Shown: positions 1 through 8,746 of the stretch, piece after piece
How positions within the stretch are numbered: the stretch's first letter is position 1
Layout of the letters: each line of letters opens with the position of its first letter
DNA from: Streptomyces sp. McG3
GTDB taxonomy: Bacteria > Actinomycetota > Actinomycetes > Streptomycetales > Streptomycetaceae
NCBI RefSeq assembly: GCF_018619185.1
Contig: NZ_JAAXYC010000045.1
Location: 1-37,814 of the forward strand
DNA length: 37,814 nt
Direction: 5' to 3'
Made by a program: the position numbers and the translations under genes
Notes under the pieces: generated by a model
Database searches by the model: none
The model's input: only the letters and a program-made list of their open reading frames with translations
Told to the model about the DNA's origin: nothing

Positions 1-2
1 AG

Positions 3-1730
3 CGGGCAGGGCGGCGTTGCCCGGCATGGACATCCGGCTGCTCCGGCCCCGAGGATTCCGGTTCGGGTTCCCCCGCGGACAGCTCGCCCGACCGGGTGGT
101 GGTGACCATCGGGGCGCTGGGCGTCATCGGGATCGTCCTGTGGGCAGCCTTCGGGAAGGACACCTTCGAGAACGCTTCGGACGCGGCCCTGCCCTGGGTG
201 CTCGGCAACTTCGCGTGGCTGTTCGTCATCGCCGCCGACGTCTTCCTGGTCCTGTGCCTCGTGATCGCCTTCAGCCGCTACGGCCGTATCCGGCTCAGCC
301 GGGACGATTCCCCGCCGGAGTTCTCGAACTTCTCCTGGATCGCGATGATGTTCAGCGCCGGCATGGGCATCGGCCTGATCTTCTACGGCGTCGGGGAACC
401 CGTCTCGCACTATCTGAGCCCGCCGCCCTCCAGCGGGGCCGAGCCGCAGTCGTACGCCGCCGCGAGCGCCGCCATGGAGTACTCCTTCTTCCACTGGACG
501 CTGACGCCGTGGGCCATCTACGGGATCGTCGGCCTGGCGCTGGGCTACGCGAGCTTCCGCAAGGGGCGGGGCAACCGGTTGAGCGCCGTGTTCGTCCCCC
601 TCATCGGCGAGCGCAGGGCGAACGGCGTCTTCGGCAAGGTGCTGGACCTGCTCGCCGTCTTCGCCACGGTCTTCGGCACCGCGACGAGTCTGGGGCTCGG
701 CGCGCTACAGATCGCCATCGGTCTCGACCTCACGGCGGGCCTCGGCCAGAGCACCGGCGTCGAACTGGTGGTCATCGCGGTGCTCAGCGCGGCTTTCGTG
801 GTCTCCGCCTTCACCGGCCTGCACGGCGGGGTGAAATGGCTCAGCTCGATCAACCTCGTCATCGCCGCGGCCCTGATGGTCTTCGTCTTCGCCGCAGGTC
901 CGACCGTCTACCTCCTGGACGTGCTGCCCTCGTCGGTCGGGGGCTACCTGGACCAGCTCATCCCCATGGCCTCCCGCACCGGCGCCTTCGGTGACGAGAG
1001 CTGGCTGGGCGCCTGGACGATCTTCTACTGGGCCTGGTGGCTCTCCTGGGCCCCCTTCGTCGGCACCTTCATCGCCCGCATCTCCAAGGGCCGCACGATC
1101 CGCGAGTTCCTCCTCGCCGTGCTGCTGGTGCCGAGCGGGGCGACCGCCCTGTGGTTCGTGGTGCTCGGCGGAACCGGCATCCGGCTCGCCGAGACAGGCG
1201 TCGTCGACATGGCCGCGAAGGCGAAGGAGGGGACGGAGGCGACTCTGTTCGCGATGCTCGACGCCCTGCCGGTCAGTACGGCGACGGCCTGGGTCGCGAT
1301 GATCCTGATCATGATGTACTTCGTCACCAGCGCGGACTCCGCCTCGCTGGTCATGGGGTCGCTGACCAGCCGGGGCGCCCTGCACCCGCGGCGCTGGCTC
1401 GTCGTCACCTGGGGCCTCCTCATGGCGGCGGTCGCGGCCGCCCTGTTGGTCGCCGGCGGCCTGGAGTCCCTCCAGAGCGCGACGATCCTGGTGGCCCTGC
1501 CCTTCGTCGTGGTGATGCTCTTCCTCTGCTGGTCCCTGCTGCGGGAGCTGCGCACCGACCCCGGCGCCGGCCCGGGGCGCAGCGAGGGCCTGCACGGGAT
1601 GCGCGACGCGGTGCGCGTCATGGTCGGCGAGGAGCTGGGCAACCAACCGGGGGCCCGCCACCGGCATCTGCGGCGCGCGGCCGCGGCCCGTACGACCACC
1701 ACCGAGGACGACCGGGACGAGGAGAGCTGA
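3..1730 (+). CDS. BCCT-family glycine betaine/choline-type transporter, 5' end cut by window
   Basis: Secondary transporter of the betaine/carnitine/choline family, which imports quaternary-ammonium osmolytes with Na+ or H+ across the cytoplasmic membrane. The family signature is clear: WAWWLSWAPFVGTF followed by IARISKGRTIREF (DNA about 1030-1110), the conserved GMGIG loop near 360-375, and about 12 hydrophobic segments. The reading frame is open to the left edge. The only in-window starts are three consecutive GTG codons at 96-104, after a coded stretch ending SSPDRVVV that resembles the normal family N-terminus. The true start is therefore probably outside the window, although GTG 96 (544 residues) cannot be excluded. 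The C-terminus is a hydrophilic tail rich in Arg, Thr and Asp, possibly a sensing domain. It converges on the thiolase gene with a gap of 27 bases. The family is secure; the substrate is inferred. Confidence 0.9.
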   Translation, partial: RAGRRCPAWTSGCSGPEDSGSGSPADSSPDRVVVTIGALGVIGIVLWAAFGKDTFENASDAALPWVLGNFAWLFVIAADVFLVLCLVIAFSRYGRIRLSRDDSPPEFSNFSWIAMMFSAGMGIGLIFYGVGEPVSHYLSPPPSSGAEPQSYAAASAAMEYSFFHWTLTPWAIYGIVGLALGYASFRKGRGNRLSAVFVPLIGERRANGVFGKVLDLLAVFATVFGTATSLGLGALQIAIGLDLTAGLGQSTGVELVVIAVLSAAFVVSAFTGLHGGVKWLSSINLVIAAALMVFVFAAGPTVYLLDVLPSSVGGYLDQLIPMASRTGAFGDESWLGAWTIFYWAWWLSWAPFVGTFIARISKGRTIREFLLAVLLVPSGATALWFVVLGGTGIRLAETGVVDMAAKAKEGTEATLFAMLDALPVSTATAWVAMILIMMYFVTSADSASLVMGSLTSRGALHPRRWLVVTWGLLMAAVAAALLVAGGLESLQSATILVALPFVVVMLFLCWSLLRELRTDPGAGPGRSEGLHGMRDAVRVMVGEELGNQPGARHRHLRRAAAARTTTTEDDRDEES

Positions 1731-1757
1731 CGGCCTGCCTGACGCACCCCCGAAGGC

Positions 1758-2951
1758 TCAGCCGCGCCGCAGCAGCGTGACCACCGCCGCTCCGCCGAGG
1801 CCGATGTTGTGGGCGAGGGCGGTCCGTGCGCCGGGCACCTGGCGGGCGCCGGCCTCGCCGCGCAGTTGCCAGGTCAGCTCGGCGGCCTGGGCGATGCCGG
1901 TGGCGCCCAGCGGGTGGCCCTTGGAGATCAGCCCGCCGGACGGGTTCACCACCCACCGCCCGCCGTAGGTCGTCGCCCCGGACTCGACGAGCTTGCCGGA
2001 CTCCCCCTCGCCGCACAGGCCCAGCGCCTCGTAGGTGAGGAGTTCGTTGACGGAGAAGCAGTCGTGCAGCTCGATGACGTCGAGATCGTCCGGGCCGAGG
2101 CCGGAGGCCGTGTAGACCTGCTGGGCGGCGGCCCGGGACATCGGGGCTCCGACCGCGTCGATGCAGCTGCCGGAGGCGAAGGAGGCCCCGGTGTCGGTGG
2201 TCATGGCCTGGGCGGCGATCTCCACCGCCCGCTCCCCCAGGCCGTGCCGTTCGACGAACCGCTCGGAGACGACGACGGCCGCCGCCGCCCCGTCGGAGGT
2301 GGGCGAGCACTGGAGTTTGGTGAGGGGGCGGTGGACGGTACGGGCGGCGAGGATCTCCTCGACCGTGTAGGGGTCCTGGAACTGGGCGTACGGGTTGTTC
2401 ACCGAATGCCGGTGGTTCTTGGCCCCGACCGCCGCGAGCTGTGCGGGCGTCGTCCCGTACCGCTCCATGTGCTCGCGGGCCGCGTTGCCGAAGATCTGGG
2501 CGGTGGGCGGGGACATCTCGAAGCCGTGGGCGGCGGCCATGATCCCGTAGTGCCGGGCGACGGGCGAGGTCGCGAAGTCGCCGCCGCCGTCCGCACCGCT
2601 GCCCAGGGAGCCGCGGGCCATCTTCTCGAAGCCGACGGCGAGGACGCAGTCGCTGCCGCCGCCCTCGACGAACTGCCGGGCCAGCATGAGGGCGGTGGAG
2701 CCGGTGGCGCAGTTGTTGTTGACGTTGTAGACGGGGACACCGGTCAGCCCCAGTTCGTAGACGGCCCGTTGTCCGGCCGTGGAGGCCTGGAAGCAGTAGC
2801 CGACGGGGACCTGTTCGACCTGGTCGTAGCGGACGCCGGCGTCCGTCAGGGCGGCGGTGCCCGCCTCGCGGACCATGTCCCAGTACTGCCAGTCGCGGGT
2901 CTCGGGCTTCTCGAACCTCGTCATGCCGACGCCGACGATGTAGGCCTTCAT
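1758..2951 (-). CDS. SCP-x/lipid-transfer-type thiolase (acetyl-CoA acyltransferase family)
   Basis: A 397-residue thiolase-fold enzyme of the non-specific lipid-transfer (SCP-x, Ltp-like) branch, expected to act on a beta-ketoacyl-CoA or aldol product in beta-oxidation. The nucleophile is Cys81 in [10 protein letters not shown]. The HDCFS motif, GHPLGATG (His346) and HNIGLGGA near the C-terminus complete the active site, and the length is normal. It is the second gene of a two-gene operon, 27 bases after the tandem acyl-CoA dehydrogenase, so it is probably driven from the promoter near 5300-5370. In mycobacteria, thiolases of this branch belong to KstR-controlled sterol catabolism, and the operator upstream of this operon supports a similar role. 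The exact substrate, steroid or branched acyl-CoA, is not readable from sequence. Start ATG at 2951 follows a GGAG-type ribosome site. Confidence 0.9.
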   Translation of the reverse strand: MKAYIVGVGMTRFEKPETRDWQYWDMVREAGTAALTDAGVRYDQVEQVPVGYCFQASTAGQRAVYELGLTGVPVYNVNNNCATGSTALMLARQFVEGGGSDCVLAVGFEKMARGSLGSGADGGGDFATSPVARHYGIMAAAHGFEMSPPTAQIFGNAAREHMERYGTTPAQLAAVGAKNHRHSVNNPYAQFQDPYTVEEILAARTVHRPLTKLQCSPTSDGAAAAVVVSERFVERHGLGERAVEIAAQAMTTDTGASFASGSCIDAVGAPMSRAAAQQVYTASGLGPDDLDVIELHDCFSVNELLTYEALGLCGEGESGKLVESGATTYGGRWVVNPSGGLISKGHPLGATGIAQAAELTWQLRGEAGARQVPGARTALAHNIGLGGAAVVTLLRRG

Positions 2952-2978
2952 GGTGCGACTCCTTCTGGTCCGGTGCGG

Positions 2979-5294
2979 TCAGTCCCTGGGGAGGCCGAGG
3001 ATCCGTTCGGCGACGACGTTGAGCTGGATCTGGGTGGTGCCGCCCGCGATGGTCAGGCAGCGGGACATCAGGAAGCCGTGGAGGGCCCGCTCCCCCGCAC
3101 CCGGTTCGTCCACCGCGCCGTCCGGGCCGAGGAGTTCGAGGGTGAGTTCGGCGACCTTCTGCTGGTGGAGGGTCTGGACGAGTTTGCGGACCGAGGCCCC
3201 GGCGCCCGGTTCGCGGCCGGAGACCTGCTGGAGCGTGGTGCGCAGTCCGACGCAGGCGAGCGCGTGGGCCTCGGCGGCGAGCGCGCCGATCCGGGCGCGG
3301 GTGGCCCCGTCCAGCCCGGCCGAGCGGGCGATCAGGGCTTCGAGCCCGCTGTCGAAGGTCATCTGGTCGGCCATGTGGACGCGTTCGTTGCCCAGGGTGT
3401 TGCGGGCGACCCGCCAGCCGCCGCCGACCTCGCCGACGACGGCGTCGGCGGGCAGCAGGACGTCGTCGAAGTACACCTCGTTGAAGAGGGCCTCGCCGGT
3501 GATCTCCTTGAGCGGGCGGATGCCGATGCCCTCGGCGTTCCTCATGTCGACCAGGAAGTAGGTGAGCCCGCGGTGCTTGGGGGCGTCCGGGTCGGTGCGG
3601 GCCAGCAGGATGCCGTGGTCGGCGGTGCGGGCGGCGCTCGTCCAGACCTTCTGCCCGGTGATCCGCCACCCCTCGTCGGTCCGTACCGCGCGGGTGCGCA
3701 GCGCGGCCAGGTCGGATCCGGCATCGGGTTCCGAGAAGAGCTGGCACCACTGGAGGTCGCCGCGCAGGGTGGCCGGCAGATAGCGCTCCCGCTGTTCCTC
3801 GGTTCCGTACGCGATGAGGGACGGCACCACCCAGGTGGCGATGGACAGGTCGCTGAGGCGGATGCCCTGTTCCCTCGACTCCTGCTGGATCGCCAGTTGC
3901 CGCACGGGTCCCGCGTCCAGTCCGTACGGGGCGGGGAGGTGCGGGGCCGCGTAGCCGGTGGCGGCGAGGGCGCGGCGGGCCCCCGCCGGTGTCAGGCCCT
4001 GGGCGGCGGCGAGGTGGGGGCGGGCCTCGGCGCGGTGGCCGGCGGCCTCGGCGGGGAGTTCCAGGGCGAGTTCGCGGCGGGCTCCGGCCTCGGCGAGGCG
4101 GGCGGCGCGCAGCCGGTGCGTGTCGGCGGCCCCGAGGAGCTGACGGGCGAGGACGGCCCGGCGCAGCTGGAGGTGGGCGTCGTGCTCCCAGGTGAAGCCG
4201 ATGCCGCCGAGGATCTGGATGGCGTCCTTGGCGCAGGTGTAAGCGGCCTCGGGTGCGGTGGCGGCGGCGAGCGCGGCGGTGAGTCCGCGCGCCCCGGGCC
4301 CCGGGCCGTCGGACCGGGCGGGTTGGCCGCCGCCGGAACCGGCCGCCCCGGACCGGCCGGAGGCCGACCGGGCGGATTCATCGGCGGCGCGGGCGGATTC
4401 GTCAGCGGCGCGGGCCGCGTCCCAGGTGAGGGCGCGGGCCTGTTCGAGGCGGACGAGCATGTCGGCGCAGAGGTGTTTGACGGCCTGGAACGCCCCGATG
4501 GGCCGCCCGAACTGCTCGCGTACGGTGGCGTGTTCGACGGCGGTGTCCAGGCTCCGGGCGGCGGTTCCGCAGGCGTCGGCGGCGAGGAGGACGGCGGCCA
4601 GGTCGCGGACGAGCGCGGGGTCCAGGGGCAGCGCCCGGTGTGCCGGTACGGGGACGGCGTCGGCGCGCACCTCGGCGGTGGGCCTCGTCGGGTCGGCGCT
4701 GCGGTGCGGGCGCACGGCGAGGCCCTCGGCCCCGGCGTCCAGGAGGAACCAGCGCTCGCCGTCGGGCGTGGCGGCGGGCAGCAGGAGCAGGTCGGCGGCA
4801 TCGGCGGTCAGGACCGGCGGGGCGGTGCCGTCGAGCCGGTGACCGCCGTCGGCGGGGGTGGCGGTGAGGGTGCCGGGCGTGAGGGCGAGGGCGGCGGTGC
4901 GGTCCCCCGCGGCGAGCTCCCGGAGCGGTCCGCCCAGCTCCTTCGCCCCGGCGGCCACCGCGTGGCGCAGCACGGCGGAGGTGAGGACGGTCGCGAGGTA
5001 GGGGCCGGGCAGCGAGGCGTAGGCGGCCTCCTCCAGGACGACGGCGAGGTCGAGGAGACCCCCGCCGCCACCTCCGTACGCCTCGGGCAGATGGATGCCG
5101 GTGAGCCCCTGCGCGGCGAGCCCTTCCCAGTGGGCCGGGCGTACGCCGGGGGCGGCCGGGCTCTCCGCGTCGAGGATCCCGCGCACCTCACCGGGTGGTG
5201 CGGCGCCGGCCAGCCAGCCCCGTACGGAGTGTGCCAGCGCACGGTGCTCCTCGGTGATCCCGATACCCGTGCCCATACCTGTGCCGATACCCAT
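2979..5294 (-). CDS. Tandem (fused) acyl-CoA dehydrogenase, FadE34-like
   Basis: A 771-residue protein made of two acyl-CoA dehydrogenase units. The first spans about residues 15-385 and contains the helical-domain motif ILGGIGFTWEHDAHLQ. The second spans about 420-771 and contains QLFSEPDAGSDLA, the KVWTSAA and NERV motifs, and a C-terminal GGTTQIQLNVVAERILGLPR segment. Single ACAD subunits are about 380-400 residues, so this is a fusion. Fused forms such as mycobacterial FadE34, next to kstR, act on sterol side-chain CoA esters and are thought to mimic the alpha2beta2 heterotetramers of that pathway; that role here is inferred. Oddities: a Gly/Ser/Ala/Asp-rich insert in the C-terminal helical part of unit one, built on a 21-bp DNA duplication (4370-4411), and a repetitive N-terminus of Met-Gly-Ile-Gly-Thr type, so the exact start is soft. 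A GAGGA site precedes ATG 5294. The KstR-like operator lies 42 bases upstream. Confidence 0.88.
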   Translation of the reverse strand: MGIGTGMGTGIGITEEHRALAHSVRGWLAGAAPPGEVRGILDAESPAAPGVRPAHWEGLAAQGLTGIHLPEAYGGGGGGLLDLAVVLEEAAYASLPGPYLATVLTSAVLRHAVAAGAKELGGPLRELAAGDRTAALALTPGTLTATPADGGHRLDGTAPPVLTADAADLLLLPAATPDGERWFLLDAGAEGLAVRPHRSADPTRPTAEVRADAVPVPAHRALPLDPALVRDLAAVLLAADACGTAARSLDTAVEHATVREQFGRPIGAFQAVKHLCADMLVRLEQARALTWDAARAADESARAADESARSASGRSGAAGSGGGQPARSDGPGPGARGLTAALAAATAPEAAYTCAKDAIQILGGIGFTWEHDAHLQLRRAVLARQLLGAADTHRLRAARLAEAGARRELALELPAEAAGHRAEARPHLAAAQGLTPAGARRALAATGYAAPHLPAPYGLDAGPVRQLAIQQESREQGIRLSDLSIATWVVPSLIAYGTEEQRERYLPATLRGDLQWCQLFSEPDAGSDLAALRTRAVRTDEGWRITGQKVWTSAARTADHGILLARTDPDAPKHRGLTYFLVDMRNAEGIGIRPLKEITGEALFNEVYFDDVLLPADAVVGEVGGGWRVARNTLGNERVHMADQMTFDSGLEALIARSAGLDGATRARIGALAAEAHALACVGLRTTLQQVSGREPGAGASVRKLVQTLHQQKVAELTLELLGPDGAVDEPGAGERALHGFLMSRCLTIAGGTTQIQLNVVAERILGLPRD
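4370..4411. repeat. Two tandem 21-bp units inside the acyl-CoA dehydrogenase gene
   Basis: Two adjacent copies at 4370-4390 and 4391-4411 differ at two positions and encode the repeated Ala-Ala-Asp-Glu-Ser-Ala-Arg stretch of the low-complexity insert in the first dehydrogenase unit. The repeat keeps the reading frame. Confidence 0.7.
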
Positions 5295-5335
5295 GCGAGT
5301 CCTCGCCGGTCGGGGCCGTTGGAACGGCGCAAGAG

Positions 5336-5349
5336 TAGAACACGTTTCA
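5336..5349. promoter_or_regulatory. KstR-like operator upstream of acyl-CoA dehydrogenase/thiolase operon
   Basis: TAGAACACGTTTCA matches the published KstR consensus TNNAACNNGTTNNA at all eight fixed positions. It lies 42 bases upstream of the dehydrogenase start, in the region shared with the divergent MFS gene. The regulator encoded at 22322-22933 is the obvious candidate to bind it; binding itself is inferred. Confidence 0.7.
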
Positions 5350-5351
5350 AT

Positions 5352-5366
5352 CTGACGGAAGGTCAG
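5352..5366. promoter_or_regulatory. CTGAC-N5-GTCAG palindrome (copy 1)
   Basis: CTGACGGAAGGTCAG is an inverted repeat with 5-bp arms and a 5-bp spacer, two bases away from the KstR-like box. The same palindrome occurs upstream of the F420 oxidoreductase (15299) and the aldehyde dehydrogenase (35211). Its size fits a TetR-type operator; the cognate regulator is not identified. Confidence 0.55.
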
Positions 5367-5470
5367 GAGACCGGTGGATCCGGACCGGAATAGGGCTCGG
5401 CCGGGAAGTGTTCACCATGCACACACTTGGGGGGAGCCCGGGTGATCGACGCTGCCCGGAGGCCCCACGT

Positions 5471-7048
5471 ATGCGAAGGACGAAACAGATACGGCGCAGC
5501 GGGGAGTTCCCCGAGCCGCGAGAAGCGCGCTCCGGCCCCATCGTGCCTGTCCTCGCCTTCGCGGGCATCACCGTCGCGGTCATGCAGACCCTGCTCGTCC
5601 CGGTCATCAAGGACCTCCCGGTCCTGCTGGACACCGACCCGGCCAACGCCACCTGGGTGATGACCGCCACCCTGCTCGCGGGCGCCGTCTCGACCCCGAT
5701 CATGGGGCGGCTCGGCGACCTCTACGGCAAGCGGCGGATGCTGCTCGCCTCGCTCGCCGTCATGGTGGTCGGCTCGCTGATCTGCGCCTCCACCGACGAC
5801 CTGGTCGTGATGATCACCGGCCGCGCGCTCCAGGGCTTCGCCATGGGCGCCATCCCGCTCGGCATCGGCATCATGCGCGACGAGCTGCCGCGCGAGAGGC
5901 TCGGCTCGGCGATGGCCCTGATGAGCTCATCGATCGGGGTGGGCGGAGGCCTCGCGCTGCCCGCCGCCGCACTGGTCGCCCAGCACGCCGACTGGCACGC
6001 GCTGTTCCTCGGCTCGGCCGGGCTCGGACTGCTCGCGATGGCGCTCACGTACCGGCTCGTCCCCGAGCCGCCGCTGCGCGCGCCCGGCACCTTCGACGTG
6101 ATCGGCGCCCTCGGGCTCTCGCTCGGCCTGGTCCTCCTCCTCCTGCCGGTCACCAAGGGCAGCGACTGGGGCTGGACCTCGGCCCCGACCCTGGGGCTGC
6201 TCGCCGCGTCCGTCGCCACGCTGGTGCTGTGGGGCCTGTTCGAACTGCGCACCCCGGCGCCGCTCGTCGACCTGCGCACCACCGCCCGCCGCGAGGTGCT
6301 GCTCACCAACCTCGCCTCGATCATGGTCGGGGTCGCCTTCTACGCGGTCTCCCTGGTCCTCCCGCAACTGCTCCAGCTGCCCACGTCCACCGGCTACGGC
6401 CTCGGCCAGTCCATGGTGGTCGCCGGACTCTGTGTGGCCCCGCTCGGCGTGACGATGATGTTCGTCGCCCCGCTGTACGCCCGGATCTCGGCCCGCCGCG
6501 GCCCCAAGGTCACGCTGATGCTCGGCATGCTGGTCATCGCGATCGGTTACGGGGCCGGGCTCGGGCTGCTCAGCGCCGCCTGGCAGACCGTACTGATCGC
6601 GGTGGTGCTCGGCGCCGGCATCGGCCTCGCCTACTCCTCGCTGCCCGCCCTGATCATCGGGGCCGTCGACCCGTCGGAGACCGGCGCGGCCAACGGCCTC
6701 AACACCCTGATGCGGTCCATCGGCACCTCGGTGTCGAGCGCCGTCATCGGCATGGTGCTGGCCAACACCTCCGTGACGACGGGCTCGGTCCAGGTACCGT
6801 CCATGGAGGGCTTCCGGATCTCGTTCCTGATCGCCACGGGGGCGGTGCTGATCGGCCTGGTGCTGGCGGCGTTCCTGCCCTCGCAGCGGCCCTCCGCGCA
6901 CCCGGTGCTCCTGGCGAGCAGCGCGGACGACGCGCGGGCCGCGCGGGCCGCCCGGGCCGGGGCCGAGGCCGGTCAGCGCACCGGAGCGTCGAACCGCGGC
7001 ACCGTCGTGAGCAGCCGGGACACCTCCGACCCCGGCAGGAGCTCCTGA
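5471..7048 (+). CDS. MFS transporter, 14-TM DHA2 (drug:H+ antiporter) type
   Basis: A 525-residue major facilitator protein with about 14 hydrophobic segments, the number typical of the DHA2 multidrug-efflux branch. Motif A is seen as GRLGDLYGKRR between TM2 and TM3, with GRALQGFAMGAIPLG in TM4. It probably exports a hydrophobic compound by proton antiport; no substrate can be read. I chose ATG 5471 because GGAGG lies 9 bases upstream. A GTG at 5408 in the same frame would add 21 residues without hydrophobic or conserved character. The C-terminus is an Ala/Arg-rich cytoplasmic tail. Its last 76 bases overlap the convergent peptidase E gene, so the tail may be partly shaped by that coding constraint. 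The start faces the dehydrogenase operon across a 176-bp intergenic region holding the KstR-like box. Confidence 0.88.
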   Translation: MRRTKQIRRSGEFPEPREARSGPIVPVLAFAGITVAVMQTLLVPVIKDLPVLLDTDPANATWVMTATLLAGAVSTPIMGRLGDLYGKRRMLLASLAVMVVGSLICASTDDLVVMITGRALQGFAMGAIPLGIGIMRDELPRERLGSAMALMSSSIGVGGGLALPAAALVAQHADWHALFLGSAGLGLLAMALTYRLVPEPPLRAPGTFDVIGALGLSLGLVLLLLPVTKGSDWGWTSAPTLGLLAASVATLVLWGLFELRTPAPLVDLRTTARREVLLTNLASIMVGVAFYAVSLVLPQLLQLPTSTGYGLGQSMVVAGLCVAPLGVTMMFVAPLYARISARRGPKVTLMLGMLVIAIGYGAGLGLLSAAWQTVLIAVVLGAGIGLAYSSLPALIIGAVDPSETGAANGLNTLMRSIGTSVSSAVIGMVLANTSVTTGSVQVPSMEGFRISFLIATGAVLIGLVLAAFLPSQRPSAHPVLLASSADDARAARAARAGAEAGQRTGASNRGTVVSSRDTSDPGRSS

Positions 7049-7701
7049 GGCTCGGCCGCGCGGGAGAACAGCCGGGCGGGGCGGGCGCCCTGGACGTGGG
7101 CCCGCTCCCCGTCGACACGGAGCCAGGAGCCCTCGCGCAGCCCGAGCACGGGTACGTCGTTCTCCTCCAGGAACTCGGTGAGCCGCTCCTCACGGGTCTC
7201 GCCCTTGTGGGTGCTGGCCGGGTCGGGGTCCAGATAGTGCGGGTTGATCTGGAACGGGACCAGGCCCAGCGTCCCGAAGGACGGCGGCTGCACGATGGGC
7301 ATGTCGTTGGACGTGCGCAGGGTCGGGGCGGCCATGTTGGTGCCGGCGCTCGCACCCATGTAGGGCAGCCCGCCGCGCACCGCGTCGCGCACGGCCTCGC
7401 GCAGACCGGTGCGGTACAGGGCGGCGAGCAGCCGGAAGGAGTTGCCGCCGCCGATGAACACGGCGTCGGAAGCGGCGAGTTCGGCGACCGGGTCGGGGTT
7501 CTCGTGGATGCCGCGCACGGTGATGCCGGACGGCTCCAGCGCCTCGCGGACCCGGGTGGTGTACGCGGCGTGATCGGCGAGCGCGTACGGCACGAAGGCG
7601 AGTCGCGCGTTCGCGGGGAGGAACGCGGTGACGGTGTCCAGGGCGTGTTCCAGGTAACCGCAGCCGAACTGGGTGGAGTTGGAGAGAAGCAGCAGATTCA
7701 C
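6973..7701 (-). CDS. pepE: Peptidase E (alpha-aspartyl dipeptidase, family S51)
   Basis: A 242-residue serine peptidase of family S51, which cleaves dipeptides with N-terminal aspartate in the cytoplasm. The nucleophile elbow GASAGTN places Ser118. Asp134 in SNDMP and His155 in NPHYLD complete a triad at nearly the same positions as in Salmonella PepE, and FIGGGNSF precedes the elbow as in the family. It lies 69 bases downstream of the IclR regulator on the same strand and is probably co-transcribed with it. Its context of M20 peptidase, permease and DUF1177 protein suggests use of an acidic peptide or amino-acid derivative. The 3' end overlaps the convergent MFS gene by 76 bases. Confidence 0.9.
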   Translation of the reverse strand: MNLLLLSNSTQFGCGYLEHALDTVTAFLPANARLAFVPYALADHAAYTTRVREALEPSGITVRGIHENPDPVAELAASDAVFIGGGNSFRLLAALYRTGLREAVRDAVRGGLPYMGASAGTNMAAPTLRTSNDMPIVQPPSFGTLGLVPFQINPHYLDPDPASTHKGETREERLTEFLEENDVPVLGLREGSWLRVDGERAHVQGARPARLFSRAAEPQELLPGSEVSRLLTTVPRFDAPVR

Positions 7702-7770
7702 GGGGTTCCTCGGGTACGTCGGGCGGATCGGTCGGTCGGATGACCGGGGCGGCCGGGCGGATCGGGTCGG

Positions 7771-8598
7771 TCAGGTGGTGCGGGGCCGGCGGGCGCGGGG
7801 CTTCGGCCGCTGCGGCGGGTGGGTGAGGCGCTGCTCCAGCAGTTGGGCCGCGTGCCGCAGCGCGTCGAGCCGGTCCTCGGGCGCCCCCTGGAACCGGTCC
7901 TCCCCACCACCGAGACTGAGGCTTCCGTACGGCTCGCGCCCCAGGAACACCGGTACGGCGACGGTGGCGATCCCGGTGTCGTACTCGCCGACCGTCCAGG
8001 CGTAACCCTGGGCCCGGATCCTTATGAACTCCCTTTCCAGCAGGTCCGGTTCGGTGACCGTGCGGTCCGTGAAGCGCGCCATGGGGCGACCCCGGAAGAG
8101 CCGGTGGCGCTGCTCGTCGGGCAGATAGGCGTAGTACGACTTGCTGGTCGCCCCCGCGTGCGCCGGGTAGAGCTCGCCGACCAGCGGGTAGTAGCGCAGC
8201 GGTCCGGTCTCGCCCTCCTCGGCGGCCACGCAGCGCATGTGGAAGCTGTCCGGAAGGCAGAACAGGACCGTGTCGCCGGTGGTCCGGCGCAGCTCCTCCA
8301 GGACCGGACCGGCCAGCAGCTCCAGCGAGCCCGAGCGCTCCCAGAGGCGGCCGAGCCGCAGCACGGCGGGGCCGATGCGGTAGCGGCGGGTGGCCGGATC
8401 GGAGACCAGGAAGCCCCGGCCCGCCAGGGTGGCCAGCAGCCGCTGGGCGGCGGAGGTGTCCCAGCCGAACTCCTCGGCGACCTCGGTGACGCCCCAGTCG
8501 GGCCGGGTGCGCTCGAAGGCGAGCAGCACCAGGAGCGCCCGGTCGACGGTTTGCAGCGCCCCGGCGGGCGTACGCCGGTCCAGATCGAATTCGGCCAT
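7771..8598 (-). CDS. IclR-family transcriptional regulator
   Basis: A regulator of about 275 residues with an N-terminal winged helix (about residues 14-75, with VTEVAEEFGWDTSAAQRLLA as the recognition region) and a C-terminal IclR effector-binding domain (about 85-255, with the AGATSKSYYAYLP and YAWTVGEYDTGIATVAVPV segments). ATG 8598 is preferred over ATG 8604 because GGTGAG sits 6 bases before 8598 but directly abuts 8604. It is divergent from the DUF1177-permease-M20 operon and heads the peptidase E transcript, so it is the likely local regulator of both. The C-terminal tail is Arg/Pro rich and specific to this protein. Confidence 0.9.
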   Translation of the reverse strand: MAEFDLDRRTPAGALQTVDRALLVLLAFERTRPDWGVTEVAEEFGWDTSAAQRLLATLAGRGFLVSDPATRRYRIGPAVLRLGRLWERSGSLELLAGPVLEELRRTTGDTVLFCLPDSFHMRCVAAEEGETGPLRYYPLVGELYPAHAGATSKSYYAYLPDEQRHRLFRGRPMARFTDRTVTEPDLLEREFIRIRAQGYAWTVGEYDTGIATVAVPVFLGREPYGSLSLGGGEDRFQGAPEDRLDALRHAAQLLEQRLTHPPQRPKPRARRPRTT

Positions 8599-8642
8599 CG
8601 TCATCTCACCATTCAGACCAGAATTGCAAATAACGGGAAACA

Positions 8643-8654
8643 GTTGCGCTCAAC
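8643..8654. promoter_or_regulatory. Possible operator in the IclR/DUF1177 divergent region
   Basis: GTTGCGCTCAAC is a 4-4-4 inverted repeat in the 148-bp region between the two divergent start codons. The region is A/T rich relative to its surroundings. This is a weak candidate IclR site; no second copy was found to support it. Confidence 0.25.
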
Positions 8655-8746
8655 GCTATCCGATCCCGAATGTTGCCTCAGCACCCCGCCCCGCGCTCTC
8701 CCCCGTCGAGCGCCGGGCGGGTGTCAGGATCAGGAGAAAAGCCCCC

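Noticed and set aside
1809..5393. A 1194-codon open frame on the plus strand opposite the dehydrogenase operon
   Set aside because: It is the GC-bias shadow of two well-supported minus-strand enzymes; its Gly/Arg-rich translation matches no family.
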